64,000 nucleotides of DNA. Origin: Nautilus pompilius (taxonomy: Eukaryota > Mollusca > Cephalopoda > Nautilida > Nautilidae). The notes under the pieces were generated by a model. That model was not told the DNA's origin. It searched no databases and worked only from the letters and a program-made list of their open reading frames with translations. Where the stretch lies: positions 426,637 through 490,636 of the forward strand of contig JACATO010002139.1 in NCBI GenBank assembly GCA_018389105.1, given 5' to 3'. Every line of letters begins with the position of its first letter. Positions within the stretch are counted from its first letter, which is position 1. Made by a program: the position numbers and the translations under genes. Positions 49,908-62,947 of the stretch are shown here, piece after piece.

Positions 49908-50063
49908 GTAAGGGACGAGGGGACGGACGGGGAACAGGAGCCGTCTGTAAGGGACGAGGGGACGGACGGGGAACAGGAGCCGTCTGTAAGGGACGAGGGG
50001 ACGGACGGGGAACAGGAGCCGTCTGTAAGGGACGAGGGGACGGACGGGGAACAGGAGCCGTCT
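49908..50063 (+). repeat. Minisatellite, four perfect 39-bp units
   Basis: The unit starts GTAAGGGACGAGGGGACGG and is repeated four times without a difference. Thirty-nine is a multiple of three and the unit lacks stops in several frames, so the array looks open on both strands. The + frame 49,767-50,228 would encode four VRDEGTDGEQEPS repeats. A real gene is possible but unsupported: the flanking residues show no domain. Confidence 0.95.
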
Positions 50064-51854
50064 GTCCTTGAAAGAAACAGAAATCCACTTGTCAAAATCT
50101 GTGGGGGAAAAAAAATGTTCTGGATCCGAAGTAGGAAGGGTAATCAGCTGCCTTATACCTGTATGGGATATGTATATAAAAACACACCCTGCCCAAATTG
50201 TGTTTGTACATTTTTATTTCCATTTTAATTAATTTTCTCTACTTTTTAAAAATTTGAATAATTCTTGTCTGTTTCGTCCGTGACCTTCACCTCGCAAGGC
50301 TGCCTCGGTTCAGCGTGGTCGCGCACAAGAGTCACGACCGTTCTCCTGGTTTTGCTCCTTGTGTCTACCTGTCTTTACTTTTTAATTTAGTACGTTAGTA
50401 TTGAAACTTCTCCCGTACGTAGTAAGTTATTAGTCTATTAATACTAAAACATTTTCTGAGCCCTTTAGCTCTCCTTAGAACCCGTCAAAGTTGGTTTTGG
50501 ACGGATTTACTTGTTTGATTCCCACTTAACCAGATTCAGCTTTAAAAAACAAACACCCCCCCGCGACCATTTCATTGACCTTTCTTTTCGAGGTGTTCAG
50601 GAGTGTTATCTATTTACTACGTCGATATTCCCACGGTTTATTATAACCGTCCATCAGCAGTATCTTCTGGTAAGGCCGAGAATGTCTCCCCTTTCCCGTT
50701 TGAACCAGAATGCCGAACTGGGTTAACGGACTGGATTTCTGTGGCGTAAACTTTCTGATGGCGATCTGTGCGGGCAACTGAGTCATACAAAAACCGACTG
50801 GTTTCTAGAAACCTTAGTTCAGACACTGAAAGGGAGCGGAGGGTTAACCTTTATTGCAGAATTGTACGTTATGCCCGCGCAGAACTTGTCTTTGCTTCTA
50901 AACTGTTACATGGGAAACGGAAGTTTGGAGGTTTTGAACCTCATCGACGGTTATCAGCACGACTAAGTAGATTGCATCCATAGACAAATTCGGTGCTGCC
51001 CAAGGTTATTGCTCACCCGTTTCTCGAGCAAAATATTGTTTATTGTGCCTACGGTCATCTAGACTCTCCATTTTAATGTTCGCGTGGTCTCTTCACTAAA
51101 TAAACATCCTTATAGCTGCATCACCGCGAGAAATTACCCTAGTTACTGGAGGAGACTTCAGCAAATCCACGTAGATGTTGTTTTGACCGAGGAATATTAT
51201 TGCAACAGAAGAAATAAATAAATACTGCATTGGAAACGACAAAATAAAAATTTTAAACTATTTCGGGTGCCATCGGTCCAAATGCGAGGTACCCAACGAA
51301 CCATTTCAGTGCTTTAGTAGCTGACAGGTGCGCGGACTAACCGACCGGTCGGTCGGTCGTCTCGTGACGGATTACTCCTTAACTTTCCCTTGCCGTTTCT
51401 CTGGCTTTACATGCAGTGAAGAGCGCCTTTCAAGGCCAGTTATTTCATTCGTTTTAGAGAGACTGGGGATAAAACGAGTAGTTTCCACATATGAACAATT
51501 TCAGAAGGGCATACTTTGACTTTCAGACTTCTAGCGGTAGTATCTTTGCCTATGTACACGGGACTTCGTACGGAGAAGTTCCGCAGTCCCGGACACCTGC
51601 TCTCAGCAGACAGGAACTGCGTACAAACTGGATAATTCACTGGCCGCTGGTAAACCAGCTTAGAAATGTTTTCTATTCTCCGGGAGCGGGTTGGGTGGGG
51701 ACCAGTTCTAACCAGAAGGGCTTTCTTTGCGTCAGCCTTTCCTGTTATTAAGATGGTGTACAGAAAGGGTAAACCTGAAAATAGTAGCCGATCTATGAAC
51801 GGTAAAATAGGTTGCAGGTCCGTCCTTGCGGATACTGGTGGTCCTGTCATTTAC
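50064..51854. other. Non-coding CpG-rich stretch
   Basis: No gene supported. A short (GGTC)n run lies at about 51,346-51,359. Frames of 60-136 codons overlap on both strands and lack domains. Confidence 0.45.
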
Positions 51855-52287
51855 AGTTGGTTTATTCCCATTCTAAAAGGAAGTTTTCTATTTTATGGAG
51901 GGCGTAACTAGCATTTGATTCGTTGGCAGCACTCATAAAAGAAAATATGCATTATTTGAAATCTGTGCATTTAATACTCTGCTGCTAATTTAGCTAAGTA
52001 GTTATCATATATGTGACCTCGTGAAACTCAAGGTTCACCAAGAGCGGGCTTGCGTTCTGCGCCAGTAGAGCACAGAATTCTGGTATCGATGGGCTTATTC
52101 ACTACACGACGAAGACGAGGTCGGCAGCAGGTTGATTTTTCTTTACCTATTAGTTTATGTACCTACTCGACCAAGTTTCTTTTACTGTATGGACAAAAAA
52201 ATAAAATGAGCGTTCTCGGGTAATGAGGGGTGGAATACAGCAGTCTGCATGCCGATTAAAGTGGAACTACTTTCCGAAGCGGAAAGC
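51855..52287 (+). repeat. Diverged interspersed repeat, copy B
   Basis: Colinear with copy A: AGTTGGTTTATTCCCATTC (51,855), GCGCCAGTAGAGCACAGAATT (52,059), and GCCGATTAAAG with ACTTTCCGAAGCGGAAAG (52,251-52,287). Spacing between the landmarks differs, so each copy has its own indels. Confidence 0.4.
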
Positions 52288-55200
52288 TTTTTTTATGTAT
52301 AAAGGGAATAGATTGTGAGTAAGACCACGTGACATCACTCAGGAATACATGGCTTCAATAGGCCGCGGAGAATTTTTTGGTTAAGCCATTTTATTCGACG
52401 CACACGCTTTGGAAGATATAGAAAAAGATTGGAATGGATGGTTGCTTAATCCCAGATTGTAATATATTATATGAGAGAAGGTAAGCAATAAAATAATCGA
52501 TAGCCGGTTTGAAACGTTTCCCTGTAAATGTCAGGTGTCGCTGGGACACCTCAGTCGACGGATAACTGCTCCGATTACCTTTTTCGCATATGGCCGGCAT
52601 GGGCTTTCAAACGTCACCGCAGTAAGACAAATTAGTGTGAGCCATCGATCATAAACAGTTAACCAGAAAAAAACAACCCCTAACACAGGTGTCGCGGTTA
52701 TTAGGGCAGCTTCCAACCCCCCCTTTTTTTTTTTTAGTTTTGCATCGTCATTTTGGCGAAGCTCGCGCTGACTTTGGCGGTGTCGGGAGTTAGAAGGCGG
52801 AGGAGATCTGATGAGCGAGCTACCTGTGCGGGAGGTAGTTACCCACGGAGCTCGGCCACGCCCTACCGGAACTTTGAGTTTCCAGATGTGGAAGGTAACC
52901 GGAGGGGATCGGTCGACCTCAGCGGTCCAGCGCAAATCGCTTCTGTCACGAAATAGTGAATGGTAGCTGACAACATTTAATGTACTAGGCTCTCTCTGTC
53001 TGTGACGTGTAAATAGTTCTAACCTTTAGCAGTTGTGGGTGGTTAGCGGTAAGCATGCGCCTGTTTGCAGAATGAAGGTTACCCACACCTGACTGCAAAT
53101 GATCGTGTGAACGTTGTAGATCCGAACAGCGGAGCTCCTTCACATGATGCTTCCAGTGAAATGTTTGATTCGAATTCGTGTGGCGTAAACGCTTCAGTGA
53201 TGACGACTTTGTGAATAAGAAAACGTAGCTGGTATCTTGTTACCTGTTTATGTGACGACATTGGCTCGTATTACGGATATACTGCATAGATTCCTCGTTC
53301 TTTCCACCTCCTGTAGGAGGTAGGTCTCCTTTGTAACGTGAAATCAGGGGAGTTCTACCCGGGGATTGTCATGGAAACCCTGACCGCTACACCAAACGGT
53401 TACTAGCAGCCATCTTGTTTTTTTTTAAAGATGTGCTTCATAATCTTGCCACTTTGGTGACACAGACTACGCATTACTGCAGTACCGAACTTAATCCGAG
53501 GATCGCTTCACGCTGCAGATGTACGAATCAAGTAACTTTAGATTCCCCTTTAAAAAGTACGATATAGTTTTGTTGTTTTTGTTTTGTTTTTTTTTGATGC
53601 ACAGATTACGCTGCTGTTCTGTTAATGGCGCCCAGATTAAGGAAAGCCGCCAATATCAGCTATTCGCAGCGTTCTTCCTGAAGAACGTCTAAGGTGCATA
53701 ACTAGGCCTTACCGTTTACTTTCACTATGCTTGACGTAGTTCTTAAATTTAAACAAGGGAGGCTACTCCCCATTTTTTAATTAATTTATTTTTTAACCCC
53801 CCCCCCCCGTTCACCGTGACCGTGTATAATCGACTTAGTTGTTCAGAGCGCATGAGTTCACGAAAATGGTGTCCGTCAGGTCGTTTTTAGTCTTTGCGTC
53901 GGAGATCAGCTTTAACCGTCTCGCAGACAGACGCTAGACGAGTCCCCACCCACCGACATTTTGTGTGTGCGCGACCAAGCCTCCCAGCCGTGCTAACACT
54001 GTTAATCTATGATTAACTTAGATTCTCTTTATCAGATATCTGCAGGAAATGATTAAATGTTTCGATAGCGATGACGTGTCTACCTGAATTTCGTTGTGAT
54101 TGTTTATTCGTGTTCTTTCATTCCGTAGTTGAAAACGATTCTTGTAATAACTCGAGTCCATTAATTAACAGAAGCTCGAACGCGAATAGCTGCAACATAC
54201 CTTTTTATTCTTTAAAGCTTCGGTGGCGATCGCAAGTGTTGACGAGAAGTTGACTGAAGGCTGTACAGTCTACTACCATTTAAGATTTTCTTTCCCTCTG
54301 CGCGAGAGCCAGCGGCAATGAAGTGTCAGTCAATGTCTGCTGAAATAAGAGATTCGAAGTATTCCCGATTGTTGTCACGTGATTGACACTTTCGGGTAAT
54401 ATGGACGCGATCTGATTCTCTGCTTAGGCGGTGGGTTAAAGAAAGTATGAACCGCTGAAAACTGCTGAGGATATAGCGCGCGAGTTCTTGGATTATTGAA
54501 AACAATGGCGAATAACAATAGTTGGAACGTGATCCAGCCGTGTGCGTATATTCCCGAGTTTCTCGCTGTCGTAGGGAAAGCGAGAAACAATAACAAGCAA
54601 CAAAAAGCGGTAGATGATCCGGACCGGTGGGCGTTTGACGGTTGGTTACGGTGACAGCATTCCCGGCGTCCTTAGCGGTCCGACGCGTTCACCTTGATGT
54701 GAACCCTGACTTAAACGTTGATTTATTACGACTCGTGCAGTTATTAGCCGAATCTCTCGCGAGTTACGTTACCTCCGGCCCTGCCATACCTCGTAATGTC
54801 GATAAAAGAACGAAAGGCGGCTTTTTAAGCTAAAATATGCATTAATTTTAATTTATATCTTATGATGTGCGTTTTGATCGGTTATTATTCTGTGGGAACG
54901 AAACCAGAATTTCGAATGCCATTTCGTCTGACTTTTCTTCGTTTTGAAGTGTAATTATTAGCTAGTTGGCGGTTTAGCGATGATACGATCACTCCCCTGC
55001 AAACTCAGTTTTATTAGCAAAAAAAAAAGCATCAAATGGCAGCGGTGTTATTTCATTTTCAATTTGAGGAAATAAACTTATTTTGCTGCGATTTAACTTT
55101 CAATTTTATCAAATTTGTATGTCCTCGCACTAGGGGGGTATTAAGTAGAATGGAGCACCACGTGATCGACTTTTAGAAATTGAGTAGACCTTTTAATATG

Positions 55201-58200
55201 ACTTACAATAATTGCGGTCAAAAGCGGATTCATTCTTATGATGGTTGCATTGCCAGTTCGGTTTACGATCACTTAAAATCACAGTGCGAGTAGTCAGTCC
55301 TCTGTGCAATTCCAAATAGTGTACAGGGTTTATAGCATACTAAAAAGTATAGTATGAATGGAAAAGCAACGTACAAAGCGTTCAATGGCACGGAACTGTT
55401 TTGGAAATTGTTTAACTTGACTAAACGAACACACATTAAAATGACTTGTATATACTTTTGATTAGAGAGTATTTTCAAGAGCAGAAAGTTACTGATGGTG
55501 TTATCTGTTAAATTTAGGAAATTCATTCTGTGACTCTCACTGCCTTAATATCAGAATGAAGGCTGAAGTCTCATTCGTCAACAGTTCGTTTTTGATCTTT
55601 TTTTAAAAAAAAATAATTACTTAGGATGTAGCAACAAAAAGCCATTTTTAGATGGGTATCTGCGTGACATTTTCATATTCTTTAAATATTTAATGCCGTA
55701 TGGAGACTGACTGTATTAAGAACGAGGTGAAGTGGCTATGACTGTCTAGTGTTCTTATCGTGTGAACTTCGTTGGGGTTAAAATTGACCACTGTTGTCTT
55801 GTGGACTGACTTAGGCAGCAGGAAGAAACAACCGGAAGCTTAACTGTTTGCTAACCCAAAGGGTTAAGCGTTGGCAATAGGAAATAAAAGCCGTTGCGTA
55901 AGTGGTGAGAGATGTATTGATGTTAATGGTACTGAGGGAACTTCGAAGAGGTTTCTGAGGTCAAGTCTTTCAAACACTGGGCAACGGAAACAGCAACATT
56001 AACAGCGATACCAAACAACGGCGGAAATGTAATGACGGAGATGATGCTGATGTAACAGAGGTCAAGGGTCATATGGAAAAGATGTGTAAGGTATGCAGAG
56101 GTAAGAACCATGCGATTTAATGTTTGTTGATCTGGCCTGCGTTCTTTGAAATAAGAGAAGTCCCAGAGAGGTTGAGAAGACGTTGGATCGAAAATAAAAT
56201 GACGGGAAGAAAAAAAGAGAGAAGTTCCTCGGTACAGTAAACAGAAAGTAGAACAGGAATCCAAGTAAATGGTAACGCGAGTCCTGACTGTGGAAGGTAG
56301 AAGAGAGATCGCCACTAATAAAGACGACATAGTAAAAGTGTTCGTGATATTTCGCTTGCTCTTTGGAAAATATAGTTAAAAAAAAAAAACAAACAACTGC
56401 CGGCTACATAAAAAGGAACCATATTACATTAGGACGACAGGAGGGAAGGAGATGTAGTAAATATGGCAATAATTTAGCCTCCCTGTCGCAGCGAGATTCT
56501 TTATTGTTGACGATGAAACAGCGATCGAGCGCAGCGCCAAAGAGCGGACTGGCTGATTTCTGGGTAGGTTCAGCCGGGGAAGCTGCGTCTTACTCGGTCC
56601 TGATGCGGAACGGTTTTCTCCGTCTCCCTCCGGGATGTCCGTCTGTCTTCCTTCCTTTCGCCCATCCTTTTTTTTTTATCATCAAAACTGATTACTTTCC
56701 GTAGTAAATTATATGTAAAGGCGAAGAAGAAATTTTGATGGCTGTTTTTTAAAAAGCTGATAAGAGGAGGAAGAAGAAAAACGAGTGTAGATCAGGTGTC
56801 GCAATGACGAAACTTCTGCAGTAATCGAGCGAATGCTCGTCAGAATCCCCGAACGTCCGTCCGTCCGTCCGTACCATCAGCCAGGGTGAAATGGATGAAT
56901 GTATCCGAAAGAAATCTGATCCATTTGTGGAGCAGGATGGTCCAGAAAGAGCTGCTCTAACGGTCAGGGGGATGTGTGTGTGCGCGCGCGCACGGATTAA
57001 AGACGCGAGAGGACCGTTAATCGGTGGGGTGGGTGACCTTATTGGTGCTGCTATCCGCAGCAGTGTTAACCCTGTCACCGCCATCTACCACGTCAGGACC
57101 GAGATCCGTAATAACGTCACAAGGGTCGGTACTGACGTCAGCACCCGCCCGCTACCATATCAAAAGCCCCGTGATTCTACCGTGTTTAAAAGCGGCTTAT
57201 GTCTCCTTTCTCTGGTATATTATCGCATTGTTTCGAAGAGAGGCTGATTCTCTGTACAGTTTCGTAAACCGCCTCTGATCTAGTCACTCTCTCCTTGCCC
57301 GATTGCTTCTTACTTTCCCGTGTGGCTTTCCCTGAGCATTTCGGTCTACTCCCACAGCTGAGCAGGGATTTTATGGGTACGTGTGGTGGAGGTCTCGCTG
57401 GTAGGTCTTGGATGTTTTGCATCTCGATCACCGGTCAAGAGTCCCCAGCCGTACGACTCGCTCGGTCACCGAGGCCGATGCCCCGCCCCTTTCTAGCTGA
57501 CTTATGTGACAGGTCCTCTACATTCTCGAAGTCAGGACGTAAAGAAAGAATCTAATTAATTGTTGTTAGTTTACTTAAAATTTTTGGGTTATTTATTTAT
57601 TTATATTCATTTATAACCTAATTACCGTTTTACTCTAATTTGAAATTGGGGATTTTCTGTTGCTTATGTCAACGTCTCGTTGAAAAGCGGAAGTTTCTTT
57701 GCCTTGAACTTCCGCCGGTCGGACCCTGCGCCCCGGTTGAGTGATCGCGAATCGCGCGAGCGTCACAACCGAACACGGATTCACATTTACATGTTCCATT
57801 AAGCACGTACTTTGTCGGCCGAGCCGCTGAGGAGTGGACAGGGGTCCAGACGGATAATCAATGCTACTTCTCGCTATGCCGAGGCGCTGTCAGACCGAGC
57901 GTTGACAGATTAAAGAGTTCTTAGCGGGACGTATCACAGACGACGAGAAGACGCCATTTTTTTTTTTTTTTTTCGCGGTTCAGAGAAGAACATTTCAGAC
58001 AATCTCATCATATCTTCGTTAGTGCAGGCAGGTATTTTTAATGGTGTTGATATCTGACAGCTTTCATTTTCGACTTGGATTCACTTCCCTGGTCTCTGTT
58101 CGTCTTCACTGCCAGCACCGTCGTGCGGATGACTTATTCCGAAATTTCGGCCTAAGCGCAGGAACATCAGACACACAAATGGCGTTACTTCAATTTGCCC

Positions 58201-59125
58201 ATCACGACATTTTAATGCATTGTGGGTAACCAAGTGAGCGCGTGCACATTAGTAGCAGCTTTGATCAAACGCGAATGTGTAACCATGCCCCTGGATCATT
58301 AGACAGCAATTAACAGTTAGGCTCAAATTTGACGTTAGCTTATATGATTCCAGATTTAGTTCTCCATTATATATATGACCTGGTAGTGATATTATTTTAA
58401 CATTTTCTTGAGCTTCAAATAATGACCTTGGTATTCAACTTCTTAGAAGTAGAAATGTACGATCTAAATACGAAATCTTTTTAGAAAGTGAAAAGCACAC
58501 ATTTACAGATAAAACTAATTGTTCTTGTCTTCATAATCGAGTATGAAATGAAAATGACAGGTGCTAGAATCGCATCTCGTGTTGGTTAGGTACATGGTGA
58601 TTGATTGCTATGGAAGTATCAGAAAGTGCCACTCCTGCAAAAGTATGGCGTCTAAGGCGGAAATATCACGTGACATCTGTATAAAGGTCATAGGAAAGGC
58701 TTCGCCATCCGGAAAATTGCAACCGACTTCGTTCCAAGAGAGTTGTATGCAAGACTCCGAAGAGCACACGCGAAATTGATATTGGTGACGGTGGACGCGA
58801 TCGAGGAAGTGCGAGCCCGAACTCTTCAAGAGCGATGTCGGGTACCCCAGAGTATGTTCTCTGCGCGATAGGGGACGAGCCGGAAGGAATCTCCCGAGCC
58901 CCAGCTATAAATGCAGGTGTTAGGGTTTCTTGGATAACAGTAAGATAAACGTTAGTGTGAAGTGGTCTTGGTGGATGTGTGGCTGCTTGAAAACCTTTGC
59001 CGAGGAAAACCAACCAAACGGAAACGGCTGAAATGGGCAACAGAAACGAAGCGGTCGGATAACCAAACCTGGCAAAAGGGGGGCATTTTACATGCGAATC
59101 CAAGTCTGAACTGTTTGGCAGTTCG
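52288..59125. other. Non-coding CpG-rich stretch
   Basis: No gene supported. It contains a C11-type run at about 53,799-53,808, a (CGTC)n run near 56,855-56,871, a GC dinucleotide run near 56,981, and a T-run near 57,958. The larger frames (55,923-56,330 and 58,666-59,229 on -) carry no recognised motif. Confidence 0.45.
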
Positions 59126-59250
59126 TTTGAGGGCGGAGTGGTATAGCTGTTAGGGCACAACAGCTCCGGTGTGAGTAGGGGATTAGGATCGCCGCAGCTT
59201 AGGAGCAGATTCATCTCCCGGAATGACACAGCTTTGACTGCCTACTTTGG
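59126..59250 (+). repeat. SINE-like element with tRNA A-box
   Basis: GCGGAGTGGTATAGCTGTTAG (from about 59,133) is a good Pol III A-box region. The expected B-box is degraded and no cloverleaf closes, so it is not called as a tRNA. Confidence 0.42.
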
Positions 59251-62200
59251 ATCAGTCTGGAATGCAGAGGGACTGATTTGATCAGTTATAAAGATTCCTT
59301 GGCCTGCGCGAAGTCATCGTGTGAACAGGATTGACGATATATAATTTACTCGGCTACTGGAAAAGCCAGATGGCAGCCAGACACCACTGGCGGTCTGTGG
59401 ACGGCCGCGGGTACTTGGAACGACATCTCCCTGCCAGGCTCTTCATAAGGCAAAGGGCTCACATTCTAAATAATTATGCGCTGTACAACGCATTCATTTC
59501 TTCTTTTTTTAAAAAAATTCTCTGTATTTATGCGTTCATCGATTACAATTACTGTAATCATTATTTATGCATACCAGGTGCGTGTAAAATTGGAGATGGA
59601 GAAGTCTGATAGAAACAAGGACGATTATATCTGACCGGACCGCCATCGGCATTAGCTGCCCCGCTCCGTGATCGATTCGCATTTGCAGCGATTGTAGCCA
59701 CGTAAAGATGCCGCTGTTCCGGGCAGCCCCGCAGTGTTGCTGCCCTTGCCCTACTTGGAATTCAGTGTTCCATAGTTCTATTGCTCGAGTCGTCTGACAA
59801 CTGCCTGTTGACTCTTACAAAAGCTTTAGTTCTGCAGCCGACAGCGCAGTAGCGTACTGCCCACCGCGAGCTTAGCGGCACCTGTTTATTTCCGGCGGAA
59901 GTCCTGGGGGAGAAGTCTCCAACCTCGGTGTGGTGCCGCCGTGGCTGGCAACAGCGAGAAAGAGGTGCTGCTATGGGCAGTCTGCCTTCCTCCTTTCCTA
60001 AACGATCGCCTGGGCCGTAAGCACTCGGAACACGCTACGTTGGACAATTGCAAATATTCCATGTTTCTGGGCTCTTTGCAATTGCAGAACTCAACCAAAC
60101 TATAAAGATTCCCGTTTGTCATTATTCCTATCGTTGTAAAGTGTCTTCTCGCTTTAATGGCTGCCATAGAGAAACCTGTAGTGCAGAGACCGATTATAGA
60201 TGGTCTTCAGCGAAGTTCGAGTGTGTAGGTTAACATGTCTTTGGTGTATTGAAAGAAATGAATAGCTCTTTGACAGTTTCAGATGCCACATGAAAACGAT
60301 GGAACCCTTTCGAGATCTGACGGAAGTTTAAAGATGTGAATAATTTTCGCAATGGCGGCGGATATATTTGTCAAAAAACAAACAAACGTTAAATCACACG
60401 CAGAAGTGTATTAGACACGAGATTCTTCAGATAATCCGCCAGTTCTTTAGCATCTTCGTTTACTGTTGAATTCTACTTTTCTTTTATTGTGAAACTTAGT
60501 GTTTGTTTTCTAAAAAAACTATTCTTTAAAAAAACACTTAATTCGTTTTAAAATGTTTTTTTTTTTCTGCATCTGAAAGCTATGAGACAATCGAAGATAC
60601 AAAGAGAACTACGTATAATGGAATTTGTATGTAGTATATTAAACACATCAGAACGATCAAGAGTAAAGGGGCACGTGGATGATATTTTCTCCTTACAAAC
60701 ATCTGACAATAACGTATTTGATTTCTTTATTTTGTATTCACCATTATTGTTTCTTCTAAGAATGTTTCCATTTTCTTTCGTTCTAATTAATGCAGGGTGC
60801 TATTTCTCTTGCAAACATTCTCTCTTCTGTCTGTTTGTTTGAAACCGGCAGTAATTATTGTTTGACTAAACAGTTTTCGTTGACCAATCAACAGGATTTT
60901 CTAAATTATTGTTTGTATTGGAAATGTTTAGCCAACCCACAAGGCTCTTTTGTTTATCGTATGAGGCTGACACATGTATCAAGATTCGCAGTCTCCTCTC
61001 TCTCTCTCTCGCAAAACGCACATCCCAAAAATAGCCGAATTTCAATCGATGCTTCTGTTTACCGCCAACATACAACTAGATTACTTGAAATCGATCGTTT
61101 TTAAATCCATTACCTTGATAATATCAGAATCTTTCATACGAACATTAATGATCAATACTTGTGAAAATCATTTAATTTAGTTTTTCACTTAGTATACCTT
61201 TTCCCCCTTTAAAGACTTAAGATGCTTGTGTTTGCATACCGAGGGGTGCGCAATTCACCGGCGACGACTTTTCGACTGAGGTGGGTCGGGGCTGGATACA
61301 TCCAGCGGTAGCGACGGGACAGCCGAATCGCGGAGGCTGGGCTAACTTGCCAGTTCGCTGAAGAAAAAACGCAGGACAGGAGAGAGAGAGAGAGAGGGAA
61401 AAAAAAGCCGGAAAATGCGTCGTCTTTCCCATCGTTTATCGATTTTCTGATTGTCATTATTAATTACACGAATTATCCTAGACATGTGCAGATGAATGAC
61501 ATTAGGGAAACATCGCGAGAAAGAACAGGGCGGGGTGGTAAGGGGAATCAGGCTTATTTATTTATTCTAGCCTTTGCATCTGTAATTTTACAGATGCACT
61601 GCTTAGCTACGTCTTGGACATTTTCCTGATATCGAGGTGTATATACATTTTGACCTAATTATCGAGGGACCGCCAAATGATCGATGATGCGAGGATGTTT
61701 CACTCGTGTGGTTCGATCTCCCGGTAAATTCGCCTACACACTGTTCAGAAGACGGCTCGTGATGTATGAGGGAAGGCAGCTCGTCTAGCGGCATAGAGCG
61801 CAGGTAAGTCCAGCTAATCTATTTCTTGAAATCCCATCTCGCGCGCGTGCAGTTGGGAGACTGGCGGGGTCAGAATGTAAGGATTTTGCTCCGACTGAGA
61901 AGGGGGAGGTAGAGGGAGGGCGGACTGCGGGGAACAGAGCTGCTGGAGTAGAGAACGAAGGATGCGAGAGAGACGGCTGAAGGGTATAGCTATGTTTCGG
62001 GCTGGGGTAGATGAGAAAGAGAGGTGTGGAACACACGGGGGTAAATTTCGGGCTGGAACAACAGGGGAGGTGTGTGGGGGGGAGAGAGAGCGACCCCGCC
62101 GTTCCGTTTTGCTCTTACGGGAATCTCTGGCATTCTCAGAAGTTTCCACACGATTGTTTGCCATTACTGTTTTCTTTCTTTCTTTCGGCGATCCGCGGAG

Positions 62201-62947
62201 GAGCCAGGCACAGCTTCTCCGAGAGGCTGGATACCTGAGGTCTTCACGGATCCCGGGTGGGGAGTTCGCGATGCTGCTGCTGCTGCTGGGTGAAAGGAAT
62301 AACTTAGAAGACTGGGTGCGTGGTTATTACGAAAACAAGAAACCGGCGAGCGATCGCAAATGTTCGCGTCTGCGTCGTGAATGACGTTGGGGTGAATTAA
62401 CCGGAAATGCGATCGCTGTAAACAACAACCCCGTGAGTGCAGCTGATGTAACCGGGCGGACGAATGCACTGATTAGTAGGATTATTTACCGTTATTTACG
62501 TTTTGTCGGAGATTAAATTTGTGGTTTACTGCAAAAAAAAAAAAAAAAAGAATAAAATAAGTGGTAGAGGGAGAGAGCGCGCGCCAGCCGGTATGAATGT
62601 ATTATTGGCGGAAATCGTCATTGAAATTGATAACCAATTTACATAACTAGAAAAAGGGGGGGGAATCGCTGATGGGTTCTACGCCGCGCATGGAACGTCA
62701 AAATATTGGCGAGATATGGCCAAAATCTAGGTTTGGGTGGGGGGGGGTCAAGTTTGTCTTTTATCGATCTTCATCAATCAGCAAACGTCAGCAGCGCCGA
62801 CGACTTCTGTTAGTAGGATCGCCTGGATTTTAAACAGGATGCAGCGACCTCTGAGAATGGTTTCTTCCAGCTGACTGCTGCTGTTCTTTACGGACGGGAC
62901 GGTCTGTTTGCCATGTTTGTTTTAAAATTTCCACCGTTTGTTGCTTG
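59251..62947. other. Non-coding CpG-rich stretch
   Basis: No gene supported. GTGTGGTTCGATCTCCCGG near 61,708 is another B-box-like piece. A GA run lies at about 61,379-61,397 and an A18-type run at about 62,533-62,550. Overlapping frames at 61,785-62,469 show no domain. Confidence 0.45.

Noticed and set aside
58666..59229. 187-codon open frame on -
   Set aside because: No domain or signal; it crosses a SINE-like A-box on the other strand and has the composition of random CpG-rich DNA.
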